From Stieleria mannarensis (GTDB taxonomy: Bacteria; Planctomycetota; Planctomycetia; Pirellulales; Pirellulaceae): 64,000 bases of DNA. Position 1 is the stretch's first letter, and every line of letters starts with the position of its first letter. The notes beneath the pieces were generated by a model. That model saw nothing but the letters and a program-made list of their open reading frames with translations, was not told where the DNA came from and made no database searches. The stretch covers positions 62,001-126,000 of the forward strand of contig NZ_JACEHH010000026.1 of assembly GCF_014154935.1 (NCBI RefSeq), in the 5' to 3' direction. Shown here in pieces: positions 34,929 to 46,600 of the stretch. The translations under genes and the position numbers were made by a program.

Positions 34929-35305
34929 TCCGATAGGCATCCAGTTAAGAATTAACCCTCCCTGGCAGGGAGGGTCGAGCGCAGCGAGGAGAGGGTCGAT
35001 TCGTGGCGTTCGAGTGCACTCGAGCCACAGCGAACCCTCCCCGCTCCGAGCGTCAACTCCTCCTCGCCCCACCCAGAGGGAGGGCTGGTCCGGTCCAGCA
35101 ATGAGTCGACCGCTTAGCTTGGTGCGTAATGGGATGCGACCGAGCGGGGGGAGGCGTTTTTTCGTCGCCCGCTTGTCCGAAACCAGTGCCTGCTGGATAG
35201 TGTGCTTTAGCGGCGGAACGCCAATGTTCCGCCGGCAGTGGCGATTCGATCGGAGTCGCCGTCCATCCTGACACTTCCCTCCACTGTAAGAATTGAACCG
35301 GTCCC
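34929..35305. other. Intergenic region with hairpin repeats
   Basis: About 375 bases between the EF-hand gene and the peroxiredoxin gene. A perfect hairpin (accctccctg, one base, cagggagggt) lies at 34955-34975. A second imperfect inverted repeat (tggc.gttcgagtgcactcga.gcca) lies near 35003-35027. The final 60 bases should hold the peroxiredoxin promoter. No coding frame is convincing. The first hairpin lies 27 bases after the stop and could act as a terminator, though it has no T run. Confidence 0.6.
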
Positions 35306-35899
35306 ATGAGCGTATTGGTTACCCAACAGGCACCCGACTTCAAAGCACAAGCCGTGATGCCCGACGGCCAGTTCAAAGAGATCTCTTTGAGCGATTACAA
35401 GGGCAAGTACGTGTTGCTCTTTTTCTGGCCGCTGGATTTCACCTTCGTCTGCCCGACCGAGATCATCGCGTTTTCCGATCGCGCGGCGGAGTTCGCCAAA
35501 CTGGGCGTGGAAATCCTGGGTGTTTCCGTGGACAGCCACTTCAGCCACCTGGCCTGGACCAACACGCCCCGCAATGCGGGCGGGATTGGCAAGACCGAAT
35601 ACCCGTTGGTCGCCGATTTGAACAAGCAGATCGCGCGGGATTATGACGTTTTGCTCGACGGCGGCGTGGCGCTGCGTGGCTTGTTCCTGATCGACAAGGA
35701 AGGCGTGGTGCGACACCAAGTGGTCAACGACCTGCCGCTGGGCCGCAGCGTCGACGAAGCCCTGCGGATGGTCAAGGCGCTTCAGTTCTTTGAAGAGAAC
35801 GGTGAAGTCTGCCCGGCCAACTGGCAGGAAGGCGCCCGGACGATCAAGCCGAACGTCGATGACAGCAAAGAGTTCTTTGGCGCCGAATACGCGGGCTGA
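35306..35899 (+). CDS. Typical 2-Cys peroxiredoxin (AhpC/Prx1 type)
   Basis: 197 residues. The peroxidatic cysteine is in FTFVCPTEI (about residue 51) and the resolving cysteine in GEVCPANW (about 172), both in the expected places. [10 protein letters not shown] is the loop linked in eukaryotic homologues to sensitivity to over-oxidation; the C-terminal tail has an FF (KEFFG) where the sensitive forms have YF. It reduces hydrogen peroxide and organic peroxides using thioredoxin-like donors, in the cytoplasm. A further gene of unknown family starts 6 bases after its stop, probably in the same transcript. Confidence 0.95.
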   Translation: MSVLVTQQAPDFKAQAVMPDGQFKEISLSDYKGKYVLLFFWPLDFTFVCPTEIIAFSDRAAEFAKLGVEILGVSVDSHFSHLAWTNTPRNAGGIGKTEYPLVADLNKQIARDYDVLLDGGVALRGLFLIDKEGVVRHQVVNDLPLGRSVDEALRMVKALQFFEENGEVCPANWQEGARTIKPNVDDSKEFFGAEYAG

Positions 35900-35904
35900 A
35901 TGGA

Positions 35905-36564
35905 ATGTGGTTGACGGCCCCAAATCGAATCGGCGTCGCGGCATGGCAGATCGGCGATTCGATTTGGAGAATCGATGCCCGCGGAGAACGCGACGCGGTG
36001 GCGCTGGTGGTCGGACAGGAACGGATCGCCTTGGTCGCGTCGGATGACCAGGCGTTGCCGCCACTGGACGAGCAATTCGTTCGCAACGACCAGTTGCACT
36101 TTTCGTTTCCGCAGACCGACCGCAGCCAATTCGGGTTCCGGTTGGTGGTTCGCCCGGTTCCGCTGGAAGGTTGCGGTGCCGACGGTACCCACATCGCGTT
36201 GGAGTTGTTGGTATCGGTCCAGACCACCTTGTTGGATTCGCACCCCACGCTGGACCTGGTGTTGCCCGCACGCGGTGGGGCTCGCGATGAAGCTGGCGCT
36301 CAGTCGGGAAGTCGCGTTTACCACGCCGACAACGGAGATTTCGGTGCGGCGGTCATCTTGGGGCCCCAGGACGTCGCATCGTCCGTGGCGATCGATCAGC
36401 CTGGCGAGCAGCGATTACGGCTGTTCGGCGAGTTCCTTGAAAAGGGAGTGATTCGGCGGGCGCGGCCTTGGTTGGTCGTCGATCGCACCAGCGGTTCGGT
36501 CGCGCCCCGGTGGATTCGGGCGGCCAGCGACGCCCTGGCGGAAAGTCCGCTGCCGCTCAGCTAG
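35905..36564 (+). CDS. Unknown cytoplasmic protein following peroxiredoxin (219 aa)
   Basis: 219 residues from an ATG six bases after the peroxiredoxin stop. No signal peptide and no membrane segment. The sequence is strand-rich, with segments such as AVALVVGQERIALVAS, GFRLVVRPVPLEG, IALELLVSVQTTLLDSHPTLDLVLPA and RARPWLVVDRTSG. I do not recognise it. Codon use looks like the neighbours, with strong third-position GC, which supports a real gene. The close spacing suggests joint expression with the peroxiredoxin; any role in peroxide response is inference. Confidence 0.7.
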   Translation: MWLTAPNRIGVAAWQIGDSIWRIDARGERDAVALVVGQERIALVASDDQALPPLDEQFVRNDQLHFSFPQTDRSQFGFRLVVRPVPLEGCGADGTHIALELLVSVQTTLLDSHPTLDLVLPARGGARDEAGAQSGSRVYHADNGDFGAAVILGPQDVASSVAIDQPGEQRLRLFGEFLEKGVIRRARPWLVVDRTSGSVAPRWIRAASDALAESPLPLS

Positions 36565-37039
36565 TCGCCGTTTGCTCTGGAAGCAGATGCCGGTCGGCCA
36601 TCGGCTCACGATTGTTTCGGTTGCGATTAAATCGACAGCCCGCCAGGGAGGATTGCGTCTTGACTTGGTGCGCATGCCCGCGGGCGAAGCAGACCATTTT
36701 TCGTTCAGCGGTTGTCGCGTCCGCCCGTGGTTTCGCTTTACGGGCCGATCGCCGCCCCTTTGGGCCGAATGTGAGGGAAGTGCAGATTGGCGCGGCTGGA
36801 CGATTTGGCGTCCCGTCGGATGTACGGACCGGTGAAATCCGCTGCACAACGGCTCGCTTTTGCTGTTTCCGGTTGCGTGGTTTGCGTAAACTAAAGGGCT
36901 GATCACTGAACGGATTGTCCATCTTTGACGGACGCATCGCCCGCTTCCTTCTCCTTTCGCATTTCGCCACGTGCAGCTTGCCTGCGAGTCCGGGTCGGCT
37001 CGCCGCGTTGCCGCAGACCGTCTCGAGTCCATCTGGTTT
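36565..37039. other. Intergenic region with no gene seen
   Basis: About 475 bases before the first giant envelope gene. Frames open on both strands are short or shadows. An in-frame GTG at 36971 would extend the giant protein but adds a segment without signal-peptide character. The promoter of the giant operon is expected at about 36850-37030. No repeat or hairpin stands out. Confidence 0.5.
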
Positions 37040-40000
37040 ATGTATCGCACCGATTCGGTAACGAACCTCTTTTCGGCGACATTGATGCCCGCCGGATCGA
37101 TCGCTGCGTCGCTGCTCAGGTGGGTGGGGATGGTCGTTTTCGTCGCCAGCGTTTGGGGGGGGGGCGGTGTGCCGAGTTACGCCCAGCCACCGGGGACGTA
37201 TCCGCCGGCGGAAATCCTGCGTCCTCCGTCGACGCCGGCCGAGTCGGGAAAGTTGCCGATCAAGGGGATGATGTTTCTGGACGTCTCCGAGAACGCGATT
37301 TACGCCCCGGGGATGAAGTACGAGCAGTATTTGGAACTCGAGCGGGGCGGCACGAACCAGACGCGTCGTTATGTGTTCGACACGGTCAAGATCGACGGTC
37401 GGGTGGACGGCAATCGTGCGGAGTTGTCGGTGGAGGTGCGTGTGGCCGTCGATGCGACCGCCGAGGAGACGATCGAGATTCCACTGGCGATGGAAAACTT
37501 TCACCGTTTGGGGCCGGTGGAATTCTTTTCCGGCGCCGAAAACGGCAACAAACTGGCCGTGGCGGTCGACCAGGATTCGGGGGACTACGAATTGCTCGCC
37601 TCGGTCGCCAAGGACACCGTGGTGGGGTTTCGCATGCAGATGTCGGCTCGGGTCGAGACCGACGTGGTGCACGCATTGGACTTTCGTTTGCCGGCCTCGG
37701 CGACGGAGATCAGTTTGGTCAGTGACTCGCGCGAGGTTGTCGGGGTGATCCCCAATCGCGACGACGAAGTCATTGAAACATCGACCGACGAGGCGGGCCG
37801 CAGTCAGTTCAAAGTGATCAGCAGCGGCGGCCGCTTCACGTTGCAGTGGGGCACGATGGATCGCCCCGTCTCGGTCCCGCTGTTGGAAGCGACCAGCGGG
37901 ATTTCCATGCAATGGAATTCTCCCCAAGATCCGTTGCTGCAAAATATCAAGATGACGGTGCGAGATTCGCGCGGTCCGATCTCTAGTTTCCGGCTCCGGA
38001 TTCCGCCCGGGGCATCGTTGCGCGACGATCCCAAGCTGATCACCAGCGGTCAATTCGGTCAACAAGTCGAACTCTCCAAACCCGATGCCGGCGACGCCGA
38101 GCTGTTCCAGGTCACGATTCCGAAATTCGAACGTCGGCAGAGCATCGTGTTGGAATTTCGTTTGGAGATCCCCAGCGATTCACCGACGGCCAAGAATCCG
38201 CTCGGCTTGCAAGTCCCCGTGGTGGAGGAAGCGCTTCGCAACCAGGGCACGATCAATATCACGACCGGGGCAGATTATCGTCTGCGGTGGCACCAGCGTT
38301 CGTATGTCAAAAACACGACACCGGCCGCCGAGGACGAAACGGCGGTTGATCAGCGGAGTTATTCGTTTCAATTCATCCGTGGGGCGTTCACGTTGCCGAT
38401 CTGGCTGGACGCGACTAAACGCGAATTCCGCGTGTCCAGCGAGTGCGACATCGAACTGCGGGACAACTCCGCGAACCTTTCGATGGAAATTGAATCGATC
38501 GGAAACGGTAATCGATCTCAATTGTTGAGCGTCGATCTGGCGGATTGGCAGGCGCCCCGAATTGAAAACGCTCGCACCGGTGCTCCGCTGGCGTGGTACG
38601 AGTCGGACGACTTGATCGAAATCGAAGTGAATTACACGGGAATGGAAGAGAGCATTCCGGTGCTGATCAAGGCGCGACGCCCGATCGACGATTCGTCGGG
38701 AGAACAAGCGGATGAAGACGATCGGCACGTCGAGTTGCCGGTGCCGCGGATCGTCGGGTCGGGAGACCGCCGCGACCCGATCACGATTCAAGAAGCCATC
38801 GTGCGGCTTTCCGGCAAAGGGCGACGTTCGTTCGTCGTCGACTTGGAACGCTCGTCCCATCTGGAACGTTCGGCCGATGCCGAAGCCGCCGCACTCGAGC
38901 GGGGCGGCAATGGCGAGCGTGTCGCCGACGACCCCACGCAAATCGGAAATACGACGCGGGTGTTCGCCGTGATGCCACCCGAGTCGGCCGCCCGCATCGT
39001 CGGTCAGATGGTTCAACGCCCGCCACGAATCAGTCTGGAACACACCGCCAACGTCAAATTGATCGGCGACCAATTGGTGACCACCGTCACGTGGCGGATC
39101 GAAACCCCGGTCGACTTGGAAGGGCGGTTGCGGATCGCGATCCCCGAACCGAGTCAGGAGATGATCGAGGCCGTGTCGACCGACACGTCATCGGAGGATT
39201 CCGGCGTCGACGCGGATGACGACTCCGCCAATGCGGCCGAGAGACAGGGCGACAACGCAATCAAACGATGGTCGGTCGAGGTCAACGACCGGGCGGCGCA
39301 GTTGCAGGCGGTCACGCCCGACGCAGTCGCGGATCGCCCGCAGGTGACCGAGACGCAGGCGACCGAGACGCAGGCGACCGAGACAGGATCGCAAAGCCTG
39401 CAGTGCGATCTTGTTTCCGACGCGCTCGCCGACGGCACGATGGAAGTCCGGTTCATTCACTCCGAAGTGGTCTCTTTCGATCCCGATGCCCCAGAAAAGT
39501 TGGTCGAGATCGGGTTGCCCTATCCGATCGTCCAGGACATCACGCTGCGGGGAAAGGTCGAATTGGAGTTGCTGGGCGGTGAATCGCATGACATCACGCC
39601 GGCGGAAAAATCGTTGACCGATCAATTGGTCTTTCGCACGCTGCCGACGAAAACGGTTCCGCTGCGAATTTCGCCGAGGGCGCCGGCGAAAAGCGAATTG
39701 CTGACCGGTAAGATCGTGGTGCGAACGGCGATCAGCGAAATCTCCCAGCACGACCAAGTGATCGCCAGTCTGGAAGGGACCGGCGAGTTTGAATTGGATC
39801 TGCAGTACCCCGATCAAACCGACATTGAAGTCACACTCAACGGCGAACCGGCGGCGTACAAACTGGTGGCTGACCGATTGGTCGTGCGTGTCCCGTCGGA
39901 CATGCAGCAGCATCTGATCGATGTCCGCTTGTGGGTCGACCGAACCGGCGGCGGCCTGTTTCAAACCATCACGCCGCTGGCCCACGTCGGCCCGGGGACC

Positions 40001-40642
40001 GGCCAGCTGATTTGGCAGTTGACGGTACCGTCAGATTGCCACTTGGTTTGGGCCACACCGTCGGTCGGCCGCGAGATGCAGTGGGGATTCGACCGTTGGC
40101 GATTGATCCGCAGCCCGTTGATGACCGAGACCACGCTGATCAATCGGGTCGCGTCGGCACAGCCCGAGGCGATCGATTTGAGCCCGATGCCGATGGGCAA
40201 TCGTTACCTGTTTTCATCGATGGATGACCGCACGTTCCGCACGATGGTCGGCACACGCACCATCTTGTGGATCATCGTCGCCGGTGTCATCGTGTTCGTG
40301 GCCGCGGTGCTGACGTACATCCCCGCGACCCGCAGTCCGTTTTCCGCGGTCGTCGCGATCGTCTGTTTCGCAGGGTTGTTGGCCGTCGCTCCGGATGCCG
40401 CCATCCTGGTCGGACAGGTCACGATGTTGTCGCTGGTACTGGTCATCGTGATGTTGGCGATCCGCAATTTGGTGCTGCCGACGCCGTCACGCGTGTTGAC
40501 CAGCACCCGCGAGACCCGATTGGATTCGTCGACGCAAAGCCGTCGTCAACCGCCCGATTATCGACCGCCCAGCAGTATCGCCGTGACCCATTCGATCGGC
40601 CCGGAGGACGTCTCAAAGTCTGCCGACGAGGTGGCTTCATGA
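37040..40642 (+). CDS. Giant envelope protein, module 1 (1200 aa), family not recognised
   Basis: The ATG at 37040 is preferred; ATG 37085 directly before the signal peptide (AGSIAASLLRWVGMVVFVAS) is an alternative. After the signal comes about 1000 residues of strand-rich sequence with no known domain. Two to three membrane helices lie at about residues 1070-1150 (RTILWIIVAGVIVFVAAVLT, AVVAIVCFAGLLAVAP, MLSLVLVIVMLAI), followed by a polar tail of about 50 residues. Predicted topology: a large periplasmic domain anchored by its C-terminus. An ATGA overlap (40639-40642) couples it to the 2547-residue gene, which repeats the same layout twice. Unknown function; the two products probably work together. 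Confidence 0.8.
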   Translation: MYRTDSVTNLFSATLMPAGSIAASLLRWVGMVVFVASVWGGGGVPSYAQPPGTYPPAEILRPPSTPAESGKLPIKGMMFLDVSENAIYAPGMKYEQYLELERGGTNQTRRYVFDTVKIDGRVDGNRAELSVEVRVAVDATAEETIEIPLAMENFHRLGPVEFFSGAENGNKLAVAVDQDSGDYELLASVAKDTVVGFRMQMSARVETDVVHALDFRLPASATEISLVSDSREVVGVIPNRDDEVIETSTDEAGRSQFKVISSGGRFTLQWGTMDRPVSVPLLEATSGISMQWNSPQDPLLQNIKMTVRDSRGPISSFRLRIPPGASLRDDPKLITSGQFGQQVELSKPDAGDAELFQVTIPKFERRQSIVLEFRLEIPSDSPTAKNPLGLQVPVVEEALRNQGTINITTGADYRLRWHQRSYVKNTTPAAEDETAVDQRSYSFQFIRGAFTLPIWLDATKREFRVSSECDIELRDNSANLSMEIESIGNGNRSQLLSVDLADWQAPRIENARTGAPLAWYESDDLIEIEVNYTGMEESIPVLIKARRPIDDSSGEQADEDDRHVELPVPRIVGSGDRRDPITIQEAIVRLSGKGRRSFVVDLERSSHLERSADAEAAALERGGNGERVADDPTQIGNTTRVFAVMPPESAARIVGQMVQRPPRISLEHTANVKLIGDQLVTTVTWRIETPVDLEGRLRIAIPEPSQEMIEAVSTDTSSEDSGVDADDDSANAAERQGDNAIKRWSVEVNDRAAQLQAVTPDAVADRPQVTETQATETQATETGSQSLQCDLVSDALADGTMEVRFIHSEVVSFDPDAPEKLVEIGLPYPIVQDITLRGKVELELLGGESHDITPAEKSLTDQLVFRTLPTKTVPLRISPRAPAKSELLTGKIVVRTAISEISQHDQVIASLEGTGEFELDLQYPDQTDIEVTLNGEPAAYKLVADRLVVRVPSDMQQHLIDVRLWVDRTGGGLFQTITPLAHVGPGTGQLIWQLTVPSDCHLVWATPSVGREMQWGFDRWRLIRSPLMTETTLINRVASAQPEAIDLSPMPMGNRYLFSSMDDRTFRTMVGTRTILWIIVAGVIVFVAAVLTYIPATRSPFSAVVAIVCFAGLLAVAPDAAILVGQVTMLSLVLVIVMLAIRNLVLPTPSRVLTSTRETRLDSSTQSRRQPPDYRPPSSIAVTHSIGPEDVSKSADEVAS

Positions 40643-43600
40643 CCCCGGCGACGACCGACCACTTCGCCTGCCGCGGTGGGCGTGACGCGGCATCGTTGCA
40701 GCACCCGGCGAGGGTTGGCTGTCAATTTTCCGGCGGCCGTTGCGGCGTCCCATGGCGGCTGATGGTCGTGTTGATCGCGGTCGGCTTTTCGCTGCTGGCG
40801 ACCCGACAGACACACGGCCAACAAGACCAGCAGGCGCCGCTGGCAGTCGAGCAACCCGCCGAGGGGCCCCAGCCCGAAACCGATCCGCCCACGGCCGAGC
40901 CGGAGTCCAACGACGGACCTCCATCAGCCGAAGAGCCGTCAGCCGAAGAGCCGTCAGCTGAAGAGCCATCAGCTGAAGAGCCATCAGCTGAAGAGCCATC
41001 AGCTGAAGAGCCATCAGCTGAAGAGCCATCAGCTGAAGAGCCGTCAGCTGAAGTGCGGACAGCGGAAGAGTCGATGGACAAGGCTGCGGACGACGAGGCC
41101 CCGGCCATCGACTCCCCCGAGTCAGGCTCTCCCGAGGGCGAGCCAGCGGCTGCCGGGGGAAACGATCCGCTGTCGGGTGATGACGCATCGTCACCGCTGG
41201 ATCGTTGGACGCTGCCGTTGCCGCTGCGTGACCGCGACGGTCGGCCGTTGCGACCGATCGGGATATTTCTTTCCCAGATCGTCGACCTGGTGCCGGCGGA
41301 ATTTCGCGCCGTCTCGATCCGAGACCTGCAGCAGGCGATCGGCAACGGCGCCGAGCGATTCGCCGATTCCAATCAGGCCCGTCTGGTCAGCGGGTTCTAT
41401 GACATTCGGCTGGACGAAAACCTGTTGGTCAGCGAAGGCAGCAAGTTGGTTTTGGAGCACAAACGCCGCCCGATCATTCGTCGCAAGTTGGGAGCGGTCA
41501 ATTTGGCGATCAGCGGTTCCCCCGGCGGTCTGCGATCGCCACTTTCGGCCGGCCGGGGAAATCTTCCCCGGTTGGAAATCGACTATTCCGGCGAGTTGGT
41601 GGCGGTGATTCCGGGGACGCCGCCGGCGGCCGGGTTTTCCGCCGCCGGCGAACCATCCGACGGTCCGGCCGGCACTGCGGCAGTCGCCCCAAGTGAATCG
41701 GACGCCGCGGCCGGTATATCGGACGGATGGTCCCAATCCGAGATCCGGTTCGGATGGACGTTGCGAAGCCAATCGGTGGGCGCGGCCAAGCGGTTTGACT
41801 TGCGTCTGCCGCGGACTTCGCAGACGCGGCTGGTCATTTCCACGCCCAGCGACATCGTTCTGGAGTCCAAACAAGGGGTGTTGGTCGAGCGTCCCGGTCC
41901 GCCGCCGGATGCGGACGTGCAAACGCGAACGGGCGACATCCGTTGGTACGTGCTGGAAGCCGGCGGTCTGAATCGGCTGGAGATCGATGCCCGCCGGCGA
42001 TCCGAAGGCGAAGCGAACCAGCCGCTGTTCATCCGACGCGAATCCAAGCAGTACGAAGTGGACTTGTCGGGCGTGTCGTGGATCCACCGGATGACATTGC
42101 AGTTTCCACGCCAACGCAATCGACTGCGTTTGCGTTTGCCGCTGGGGACCGTCACGGCGATCCGAGCCAATTCGGTCGAAGCGCCGTATCAGGTGTTACG
42201 GCGCCAGGACGGACAATCGTTGATCGACGTCGATCTGCCCGGCGGCTTGGTCGGCGTCATCGATTCGGTCCCCGAGAACGCACCGGCAGGCGCGTTGCGG
42301 AACGAGCCGGCGTCAGAGTTGTTGACGTTGACGATCGAGGGGACGTCGAATTGGAATCTCAGCGACGGGCATTGTGAATTGCCGTCGGTGACACCCGACG
42401 AGCCGAACGTGTTGTGGACCGAAGCGTCCACACAAACCATCGTCGCGGTGATGGACCCTTTGGAAGTCGCCCAGTGGGACCTGCCACCGACCTGGCGACA
42501 ATCGATCCAGACGCCCACGCGGGCCGGCGAGACGTTATTGATCGCCGACGGTCCGCCGCCACAAAACGCCCAACCCGATGCGGTCGGTTCACGCCTGACG
42601 TTGATCGAAAAAGAAGAGCGGTTCATCGAAGCGGTCTGGACGCGGTTGCGGGTTCAACCAACCCCCGCACCGGAGGTCCGTGCCAACAGCCGCATCCGTT
42701 GTCGATTGTTGCAGAATCATCAGTCTCCGTTTCACGTGGACGTCAATCCGGATTGGACCGTCGACTCGGTCACGGTCGTCGGTTCGGGACGTCGAATCAC
42801 GGTGCCCGTGGATGCCGACCGTTGGGTGATTTGGCCGACGCCCAGCGAAGCGGCGCAGGCGACGTTGGAGATCGAGGTGATCGCGCGAAAGAATTTGCCT
42901 CGAAATCGCAACCGTTTGACCATGGCGTCGACCTGGATCGTGCGACCGGTACAGCACGTGGGGGAACATGTGATTTCGATTCAACCGCCACCGCTGCGCC
43001 GTTGGGATGGCAATTCGGTGATGCTGCAGGGGCGATTCGAATCGTCCACGATGGATGAAGAATCGATCGCGTTTTTTCAACCGACATCGGAAACATTGTT
43101 GATCCGCAGCCCGACCGGGGAAATCCCCGAGGTCACTTTGGAACCGGTCGATGATTCCTTCGGGGTCGCGCTGCGTCATGTGATCGAAACCGAAGGCAAC
43201 GATGTTTCCGAAACCATCATCGTGCGGGCCGAGACGACGCAACCGATTTCAGAACTCTCGGTGCTGACCGGCAACGCCCGGCAAGAAGCATTCAGTTGGT
43301 CGTTGCGTCGAACCGATCAGTCGGCGACGGTCAGCCTGCCCGGTTCCAGCGTCCAGCGGGTGCCGGCCGATCCGTTGGGGACTTATGTGATCACGCTTGA
43401 AGGTCGCGACCTCCGACAGTTCGAATTGGTCGGGCGACGCTTCTTTCCGGTCCAAGACCGATTGACCCTTTCGCTGCCGAGTGTGCGCCGGACCCGCGGG
43501 CAAACCGCCGAAGTCACGATCGACGCCAGCTGGGAGATCTCCCAGATTCCTCCGGGGGTTCAGTTGGTTCCCGGGACCGAAACGAATCAGGCGACGTGGG

Positions 43601-46600
43601 TTGCCGGCGATCAACCACAATACCTTCGATACGAACCGCTGCTCCGCCCCGAGATCCGATTGCGGCGGGCGCGCCCGGAGGCGGCGGCGTGCCTGATTTG
43701 GAACCAACGCTTCGAAGTGGTCGCCAACAGTCGCAATGAAGACCTGTTCCATTTGACCGCCGAGGTGTCCACACGCAAGCCGATTCATGTTTCGTACGAT
43801 CACGAATTGGAAATCGTGTCGGTGTCCCGGAACGGGGTTCGCCGTGATCCCGATCGATCCGAGGTGGGGGAGATCTGGATCGATCCGGAGCGACAGAGTG
43901 ATCAAATCGCCGTGTTGATGCGGCGGCGTCACTCATCAAGCGACTGGTTTCGTCGATGCCAGGTTCCGCGTGTCGAGGTGAAAGGCAATGTCATTCGGCA
44001 ACAGGTGTCGTATCAATCCGGCCCGGGATCGCTGTTGTTGCACCGTACGAGCAATGCACTCGCCGACCCGTCGGTCCCGTCGGGCCGAGGGACGGTGTTG
44101 ATCTTGGTCGCCCGGGACGTGGCGATCGGACTGGGCTGGCTGGTCGCGACGGTCGTCTTTTTCCTGGCATGGTCGATCGCTCGCTGTTTCTCGCTGGGCG
44201 TCCACTGTTTGTTCGTGTTGACCGTGCTCTCGATCAGCGGGGCCGTCATCTGGTGGCCGGCTCAAACCGCCATCGTCGGCTGGATTGCCGTGCCGCTTTC
44301 GGCCGCGGCTCTATTACATGTGGTGATGGCCGATCGATGGAAAAAAACGGTCACCGGCACTGGTGCCAGCGGGGCGCTACGACTGGACGACACTCGATCG
44401 CAACAGGCCGCCCGTGACCGCTCGGCGGACTTCTCCGTGTCGGTGCCGCACTCGGTCTTGGCGTTGGTGATCGGAGCCTCCGCGACGATGGGTGGCGGCC
44501 TGATGGCCCAGGAGTCCAGCGGCGAGGATGCCCGACGCGACTCGGACAGCGGCGCTGTCGAAACGGCCGCGAACGACCCGATCGAACTGTTGGTGCCGCT
44601 GGATCCCAGCTATGTGCCGGTCGGCGACAAGGTCTACATGTCGCGGGCGGACTACGAATCGATTCGATCGGATGTCGATCCGGACCGCCCCGTGGATGCC
44701 CAATTCCAATCGGCCGAGTACCGCGTCGTTCTGGCGCCGCCGCGCGATGCGGCCGATTCGATTACCGTCGAGGTCCAAGCAGACTATCAAATTCAATTGT
44801 TGCGGGAATCGACGCGGGTGCGGTTGCCCGTCCGCGCCGACCTGTTGCGGCGGATCGAATTGGTGAGCGACGGTGAGACGCAAATCATCCGTTTCACCGT
44901 GGATGAACGTGGCATGGTGACCGCCGCGATCCCGTCCAGTCGTCAGAGTCTGTTGCGGTTGACCTACCTGCCGTCGGTGTCGACGCTCGGGGCTGGTCCG
45001 GGAATCGTCGGCGGCGACGGTGCTGGCGGCGGCGGGCCGCCTTGGGACGAACGTGATGCCGGGCAACCGCTTGCCGATCGGCCCATGGCTGGCGGTGTCA
45101 TGGCTGGCGGTGTCGAGGCTGGCGGTGTCGAGGCTGGCGGTGTCGAAAACCTTGACGCGGCGTCGGGGCTGGCGGCGACGGTCATTCGATTGGCGATCCC
45201 TCCGATTCATGCCGCCAAGTTGATCGTCGAAGCGCCACGCGAAATCCAAGTCGAATCGCTCGGCGATCCGCTGGGCCGTTCCCTGTTTCGTGCCGAATTG
45301 GGACGCTACGAAGCGGACTTGGGACCGGTCCGTGAGTTGGCGATTCGATGTCGCGCCGTCAAACGGCCTGGGCAAGCGGCCGCACCGACCCTGCGTCGGG
45401 CGTACAGGATTTCGGCCGGAATCGAATCCACGATCGTCGAGTGCGAGATCACTCCGGAGGACAGCTTGCGCGAAGGTGACGCGTTGCAGTTGACGATCCT
45501 GGGCGGGCCGTCACCGAGTTTGACGTGTCTCGGTTGGGCGATGGAAGAAGCCGAACTGGCCGACAGCCCCGATCGTCCCGCCGGGCCCAATGCGTCGCCG
45601 GGAAGCGGAATTTACCGATTCGAAAAACAGTCCAGTGTCGACACTCCGATCCGATTGCTATGGCGTTTGCCCTCGGTGCTCAACGACCCGACGTCGACCG
45701 AAGACAGTAAGACGATGCCGATCCCCGAGGTGTTTTCGTCGGCCGCCCAGCGCTGGGCGGCCACCTTGTTCGCCATCGAATCGGCAGCCTCGATTCGCGT
45801 CAGCGAGTTGGCCAAGGGGTCCAAACCGGCCAGCGAAGACGAGTTTTTGGCGGCCTGGCGAGGCTATCCCGGAAAAATTCAACGGGCCTTTGTCATCCAG
45901 GACGCTTTTCCCTCCTTCGTGCTCTTGCAGGATAAATTTCCTACGCCGACTGCGCGATTGAATCATCGCTTGCACGTCGCGGAATCAAAGATGGAGCTGA
46001 GGTTGAAGGCTGATCTGGTCGACCTGCGGCCGAGTCTGCAACGCATCCGAATCACCATTCCTCCGCGGTTCCGTCTGGTCCGCTGTTTGGTCAATGACGA
46101 ACCCATCACCTCCATGACGCCCCTGTTGGTCGACACCCCGGCCGGTATTCGGGCCGAGTTGTCGATCGGTGACAACCGAATCAACGGGGCCACCAAGATC
46201 GAATTGTTGGCCGAGAGCCGCATGCCGATCCGGGGGCGATCCCTGCTGCCCCGGTTCACCGTTTCATCCGACGGCCAGACGCGCGAAACCTATCGCATCA
46301 CGCGTGAACGATCGCTGGACGTCCGCATGACACGGCCCGACGCCCCCCAGCTCGGCGAAGAGAACGTGCCCGGCGGAGAGGACGAGCCGGGGACTTGGAA
46401 GCCGGCCGCGTTGACGCAGGACGACTTGCTCGCCGGCCAGATTCCGGTCGTGTACGCTGAATTCAGTGGGACGCCGCCGGAGGATGATCCGATCGTGGTC
46501 AGCCGCCGCGCCGCCGGCTCGGTGTTTGCCTGTGACCAGATCACCAGGATGCGGTACGCCGACGGGCAGTGGTTCTGTGATACGTTGTTGGAATTGCCCG

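Noticed and set aside
36971-37039. GTG start upstream for the first giant protein
   Set aside because: It adds 23 residues without signal-peptide character; ATG 37040 or 37085 fits better.
36557-38065. 502-residue minus-strand frame opposite the first giant gene
   Set aside because: It is antisense to a gene with a signal peptide and coherent membrane segments, its composition is Arg/His/Pro-rich, and it has no ribosome site. It is a shadow of high third-position GC.
41191-42114. Minus-strand frame of 307 residues inside the second giant gene
   Set aside because: Antisense shadow with biased composition and no start signals.
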